Shown one piece after another: positions 59,276-64,000 of a stretch of DNA of 64,000 bases (its first letter is position 1; each line of letters starts with the position of its first letter). The stretch is from Phoronis australis (taxonomy: Eukaryota; Phoronida; Phoronidae), in assembly GCA_002633005.1 (NCBI GenBank), contig NMRA01000071.1, forward strand, positions 1,013,961 through 1,077,960, written 5' to 3'. Under the pieces are notes generated by a model. That model had not been told where the DNA came from and did no database searches. It saw only the letters and a program-made list of their open reading frames with translations. The translations under genes were made by a program, and so were the position numbers.

Positions 59276-59671
59276 ATGGCTGGAGTCGGTGACCCGTATC
59301 ACAGTGACAGCAGTGTGAGCAACAGAGACCTTGTTCACAGCAGTGGTGACGAGGAATTTTTTCACGTACATTCAGTGGGTGGGTACAAGTTTGAAACCGA
59401 GTATAACGAGGCAGAGTACGCACAGGCACAGGCAGCTGTTGAGAGAAACGAGGCGGCTACTGAGGACAGACGTGGTGACACATCTTGGTGCAAATGCACT
59501 GTGTGCGTTGTTATGCCTACCTCAATGGAATGCTTGTGCTGTTCAGAGTTCGACGAGGCCAAGCCACTACTGGACACGGTTAAGTGGACCTCCGGCATAC
59601 CATGTACAGAGGAACAACTGTCCCACTTGCCAGAGTGTCCTGCGACACACTCCCACTGGATGGTAACCTGA
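59276..59671 (+). CDS. P2X7 C-terminal-domain (P2RX7_C-type) protein of the transposon
   Basis: The ATG at 59276 (AAAATGG context) is preferred over 59258. The 131-residue product has an acidic, serine-rich start (HSDSSVSNRD, SSGDEEFF) and YKFETEYNEAEYAQ. It then has the cysteine signature WCKCTVCVVMPTSMECLCC followed by E and D. This is the W-C-x-C-x2-C-x2-MPT...E-C-x-CC pattern of the zinc-binding ballast domain at the P2X7 receptor C-terminus. Such domains also occur as single small invertebrate proteins. No membrane span or channel part is present. The final part (LPECPATHSHWMV) looks shortened compared with the domain. In this element it may be an accessory protein; its role is unknown. 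Confidence 0.7.
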   Translation: MAGVGDPYHSDSSVSNRDLVHSSGDEEFFHVHSVGGYKFETEYNEAEYAQAQAAVERNEAATEDRRGDTSWCKCTVCVVMPTSMECLCCSEFDEAKPLLDTVKWTSGIPCTEEQLSHLPECPATHSHWMVT

Positions 59672-59694
59672 GCATCCAAACTGCTTACATCGTG

Positions 59695-60370
59695 TCATGT
59701 GACTCCCTCGCCACACACCTGGCACCTTCTAAATAGCTCCAACACATTAGACAAGTCCACAATAAACTTATCAAAGTTTGGCTCACCGATCTGTTCACTG
59801 GACGACGAACTGTCCTCTTCAATGGGTGTCGAACTGAGCCTGTAATCACTCCCACTACTCAATATCGCTGCAGGGCTGCTAAGAGGCTCTGGGCTGGAGA
59901 AAACAGCACAGGCCGAATCACTACTGGTTCCAGGAATTGCACGCTCTGGGGGTACGTTCGGAGGCACGGGTGACAGTAGATGAAGTGCCTCCACTGGCTC
60001 CAGTCACTGTACTGGCCACAGCTCGCGAGGCTTCTCGCTTCAAAAACGCACTTCTCGGGGGTGGCGACGGGGCACTGCCGGGAATCAACACAGACGGAAT
60101 GGCATCCATCGTCAGACGTTGTTTCGCAGGGACCTTCATCAGTTCAGCGTACATATCCCTTTCGTAATCGGACGGCAGAAAGTGCTTGCCACACACACGG
60201 TAATTCTCCACTGCTTTGTACGTTGCGTGGACGGGTAACGCTGCTTTCTTCACACGAACGAGCCAAGTACGGCCAAGTGTGTCATCCATGGGAAAGCGAT
60301 GCAAAGGTACTCCCAAAGCGCGCGTGAGCCGATAATTAGTACATCCTGGTACGCAGCAACAGTGTGGCAT
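59695..60370 (-). pseudogene. THAP-domain transposase N-terminal region, frameshifted and truncated
   Basis: From ATG at 60370: a THAP domain (CCCVPGC, then LHRFPMDD, RTWLV, YRVCGKHFLPSDYERD, ending MDAIPSVLIP, the AVP-like box) with all C2CH ligands present. An alanine/serine-rich linker follows (EASRAVASTVTGASGG). Near 59.99 kb the frame must change to continue into SSPEPLSSPAAILSSGSDYR, EEDSSSSSEQIGEP and FDKFIVDLSNVLELFRRCQV with CG. That last block resembles the start of the transposase region in THAP-bearing invertebrate elements. It then stops, so the catalytic part is lost. The THAP domain itself looks intact. Confidence 0.65.
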
Positions 60371-60635
60371 GTTGACTGACTAGTAAATGAAAGCAAACGA
60401 CGACGAAACTTAACACAACCGAGGTAGAACAATGACTGACTCGGCAGCTCTCAGAGTCAGACTATATGAAAAGAAATTGGCGCGAAATGCCTCCGTCCTA
60501 AAACGTCACTTCCGGAGTAGCTGACGAGTAATTAATAGAATTACGAAAAGCTGCAATTAAGTGGAAAATATGTCTAGGATAACCAACCAACCTTATTTGA
60601 GGTCAAAGTGACATGGGAAAAGGTTGCCTTCGCCT

Positions 60636-61534
60636 TTAAAACCATTTTTTATAATTTTATTAAAAAAAAAATTGTTCTACTGCTGTACCAACATATTAAG
60701 AAATTATACAAAAATAAACAATAATTATCTGTGGTAAAGCGCAATATACAGCGTGATGAAATGATAATCAAGAGCAATAACAGATGAGCGTGAATGCGTG
60801 TTGCTTATTGAGAATTCCGCGGCTTGAAAACATTTGACATCGCAAAACAGCCAGCGTTGAATTCTAATTTTTGTGCAGTTTTAAGAGTAAAATTTCAAAT
60901 TTCTTACTTGTTTTTATGCATAATGTACTGTATAAAAAGTCTCATAATGATGCTTCCGCGATATCACCTAACGTTTGATTTTACTACGCGATCAGTAATT
61001 CAAAATAAAGTTTACGTTGGTGTAATTTCACGCAGTTCGTATTTGTAGGTTGATTCAATTTTACCATCTTTTAATAGCTGAACAACAGTTGATCAATCGA
61101 TATCAAGACCGGAATTGCCGCTGGTGAACGAACAACGGACAATTTTAATGTTTGTTTGGCCAAAGTTAACCCACTAAGTCATAAAATGGTAATTGCCGAC
61201 CAAGGACACGTCTACGCTAGGCGACCACTTAGCCGACCCAAGTGCCAACCACAGAGGCGACTCAGCAGACGGCTCCTAGTCGACCGTTGTTGGTCGACTG
61301 CTGGTCTTCTAGACCAATTTCCGACAGGTCGGACAAAAATTCGTGATGTATGTTGTATATCCAGGAGACGTGCCGCTCTCTGGAGTGGAACTTACACTAC
61401 TGTGTGGCGTCCCAATCAGCCTTTTCAGTATTGAAAAATGACCACGGGTAACTTTGTGATATTGTAATATGACTCGGATAGTTTTTAATGGGGTCTAAAC
61501 TTAATGTGAACTAAATTTTACTGCGAACAATGAC
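60636..61534. other. Non-coding flank
   Basis: It begins with the TTAA flank of the transposon. Short frames near 60.8 and 61.2 kb lack domains. Confidence 0.35.
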
Positions 61535-61830
61535 AACATTGGGTTCAGTGACTACCGGACATAGAACAATTGTTAGCGTGTGATAACGTACATGTATTTA
61601 GCTCCCTTGTTAACTGCCGAGCACAGTTTTTTGCTGCATGGCAACAGGCAGGCCTAATATCTACCAGGCTCATTACCAACCAAATGTGAACACAGTCAAA
61701 CCAATTGCTACATGTTCGTTCGGACATGATAGGTTGACTTAACTTCGGTTGCAGTCGAGTGATTTTGGTGATTCAAAAACTATAAGCATGATTACTATTC
61801 GATGGGGAATTCAGAAATGTTATTGGTTGA
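61535..61830 (-). repeat. Dispersed repeat R2, right copy
   Basis: This is the inverted partner of 5600-5915, with GGTTCAGTGACTACCGGAC, TTGTTAACTGCCGAGCA and CTTCGGTTGCAGT matching in order. Confidence 0.6.
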
Positions 61831-64000
61831 TGTTCAAACATTTTAAAAGTTAACTTATTTTTAACAGCACAGCTAGATACGATTTTATCGTAGATTACAA
61901 CAATTGTGGAACAAATAAGATGAACCTCCAAACCTGAATAACAGAATTTACTATTTTATAGTCTAAGATAATGGCTACAGCGGTCATCCGCCAAACTTCT
62001 TGTTGTGCTATACAACCGAGCAAGTTGGACTCAACGAGGGAACGTCGAAATATAATATGCAAAGAACACTGACTCAGTTCCTATCGTGTGCATTGCCAAC
62101 GTAAAAGTATTCTTCTCTCACGCACTGCATTTCTTTCTCACGCCGGATATGAAGTCCCCCCGCCCAAGCAACAGGCATCTGTTGGCGTTTTATAGTATCC
62201 TCACTAAGTGTAATTATTTGCTCACAAAGAGATCAAGGCCGCGCCCACACATTATTTTTAACCATTCCTTTCAATGCCCGGCCTTAATCTGATTTGTGTA
62301 TTGCGCCTCCCGTCAGCTGAGAAATTTAAAATAAGATCTCCTCCCAAGCAAGCTTGGCCTTACCCGTGGGTCATTGCTCAACACTCAGTGAAATTCCTTA
62401 TTGGGGCACCAAGAAAGTACGTCCCGATTGAGAGGCATGTCTCCTGGATATAATTTATTTCCGTCAAGCGACACGATTTAAATAATGAATTTGCGCAATC
62501 GTAGTGGTTTCTCTTGAAAAAATCGAAAAAATGAAACGCTCGCGGTGAATTAACGAGCGTGCAGCCGCTCAGGCCACTCGAGCATCTGCCACTGATTGCA
62601 ATTTTCTAATAGTGAGATATCTTCCCTATCCATGGACGGTACAGCGCTGAAAAATGTGAGGGCTATAGCAACAAGCCATGTTGCGCCACTCCGCTATCGA
62701 CTGATTAACTCTGAAAAAACGCAAGTAAATGATAAATCACATGTTTTTATATGTTTCTGGAAAAAAGCACATTGTTATGGCTCTTTATTTGTTAGATATT
62801 GCGCTTTGAAAAGGACAATTTACTCCGTTTGTTTACAGGGCAATTAACCGTGTCACGTGACTAGACGCACTGTCCAGTATGGCGTCAACCTGTCACCTGT
62901 AGTAGCGCAGGCGACCGGTCTATAGTATTAAATTGTCTATGGTCTAAACCATTCGACCAGTTGCACCCTGGCAAGTGACTTGGAGAGGCCTTATCAGACT
63001 CTACAATGTACGTGTACGTCGTCACAACCGGAAGTCACGCTTTCACAACACTTATTTTTCGCGTTGATGAGTCGTCTTGAGAGAGTGGTTGTAAGCAGCT
63101 ACAATTGGATACGACTTTGCAGCGACTACCTCCGAACAAGTGCATGCATTCATGAGGTGTGAAGCCGGAATTTGTTGATTAAGAATTAAGACTCTAATTA
63201 CGTGGCATCGTAGATTTTGATAGCCAAGACATAAATTTCGATCCTACTTTTACGCCTTATGACGTAATTTATGTAGTGATGAAGAGTTTACACTCTCACT
63301 TTTGAACGTGCTTTCGGATGTCGCCTATGTCATGCATAGTTTAGTGAAGATTTTGCCTCAAACATTTATTGCAATTACTTTAAAACTAACCATTTCGTTC
63401 AGGAACACGCTTCTCGTGTAAACCACCAGCTTGCAGGGCCGTACGAAGAGGGATGACGGCGCATGGGACCCCAAAAAATTTCAGGCGTCAGGGTTAAGCC
63501 GTGGCAACTGACATAGGCGTGGGGTCCGGGACAGTCGAGAAAAGAAAGACTGCGAAATGCGGATAAATGAGAACATTCAAGAGAACATTTACATGTAACA
63601 ACTCTGCATCACTGCATGGTTCACTTTTTGAGGACCCTGGGCAGGACATTGCCGTATGGGTATCCGCTTTTGTAGCACAGATTGTCTAAACGCACTTGAA
63701 AGCGTGCACGAAAAAAATCATACATATATTTCGAAAAATCGAGAAAATTTGTAAAGCTAAGCTTTTGCAAAGCGCACTAATTTACTGAATTTTTAAATTC
63801 AAAAGGTCAAATTTGCGAATTTCCCCAGATGACTCTCTCTGCCAAGGCATAACAGAGACAACTTTTGCTTTATTTTTTTCTCGAAACTGTATATTAGATG
63901 GATCCAGGATTTCGAGATTGGGTCAAACAAGAGTATTAGCCAGGATTTTGCTCGTCAGACATTCGCAAACTCGAACTGCCAAATGAAATTTAGGAAAATT
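61831..64000. other. Right-edge sequence, nothing identified
   Basis: I see no supported gene, RNA or repeat pair. Frames at 62.1, 62.6 and 63.0 kb are short and without motif. Confidence 0.35.

Larger units (their letters stand above)
59006..60635. mobile_element. Kolobok-like transposon with convergent P2X7-tail and THAP genes
   Basis: Terminal inverted repeats of 33 bp differ at two positions (AGGCGAAGGCAACCTTTT... at 59006-59038 and 60635-60603). Subterminal copies of CTACTCCGGAAGTGAC (near 59056 and 60503) are also inverted. Flanks are TTGA on the left and TTAA on the right, i.e. a TTAA target with one later change. The two inward-facing genes fill the element. A TTAA target plus THAP coding suggests Kolobok. 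The transposase after the THAP region is mostly missing, so the copy is non-autonomous. Confidence 0.75.

Noticed and set aside
59331-59666. 111- and 105-codon frames overlapping the P2X7-tail gene
   Set aside because: They are shadows. Only the frame with the WCKC-ECLCC signature is meaningful.

Overview
The window looks like nuclear DNA of an invertebrate animal. The genes are split into short exons with GT/AG borders. The recognisable products are animal extracellular proteins (a semaphorin and a kringle-domain protein). Most of the rest is decayed animal transposable elements with copies of several families. Frequent ACATGTACATGTA-type stretches are common in marine invertebrate genomes, but I cannot name the species. 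Nothing bacterial (operons, ribosome sites, CRISPR) is present. Nearly all exon edges below come from reading splice sites by eye.

Host genes. (1) A semaphorin-like gene on the + strand: two sema/PSI exons (4722-4926 and 7667-8023) that join perfectly in frame, plus a possible transmembrane last exon (9691-9896). Its earlier exons are not recognisable in the window. (2) A kringle protein on the - strand: two phase 1-1 kringle exons about 13 kb apart (55923-56252, 42504-42785), with a possible 15-nt micro-exon between them (45166-45180). (3) A signal-peptide exon on the - strand (36569-36807) carrying a one-base frame disruption. (4) Weak candidate exons at the left edge and at 12.7, 15.4-15.7 and 17.3 kb.

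Transposable elements. 6.2-7.25, 26.8-27.8 and 59.0-60.6 kb hold three members of a THAP-encoding DNA transposon group, Kolobok-like where TTAA flanks are visible. In the clearest member a THAP gene and a gene with the cysteine-rich P2X7 C-terminal domain converge. 19.07-20.42 kb is a GIY-YIG Penelope-like element and 20.98-22.20 kb a LINE reverse transcriptase, both on the - strand and broken. 23.0-28.1 kb is a P-element/THAP9-like transposase pseudogene with an internal tandem duplication. 50.6-54.6 kb is an old Ty1/copia element with two 169-bp LTRs, a half-tRNA primer site and a younger MITE inserted in gag. MITEs, inverted dispersed repeats, a 1.1-kb inverted-repeat element with its own ORF, and a tRNA-derived SINE fill much of the rest.

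Most notable non-coding structures: a higher-order tandem array (46.34-47.99 kb) of ~147-bp subunits, each built around a CTCF-like CCACTAGGGGGCAC core; and a dispersed ~1-kb repeat, present as an inverted pair (10.05-11.06 and 37.36-38.41 kb), carrying two adjacent histone-mRNA-type 3' stem-loops.
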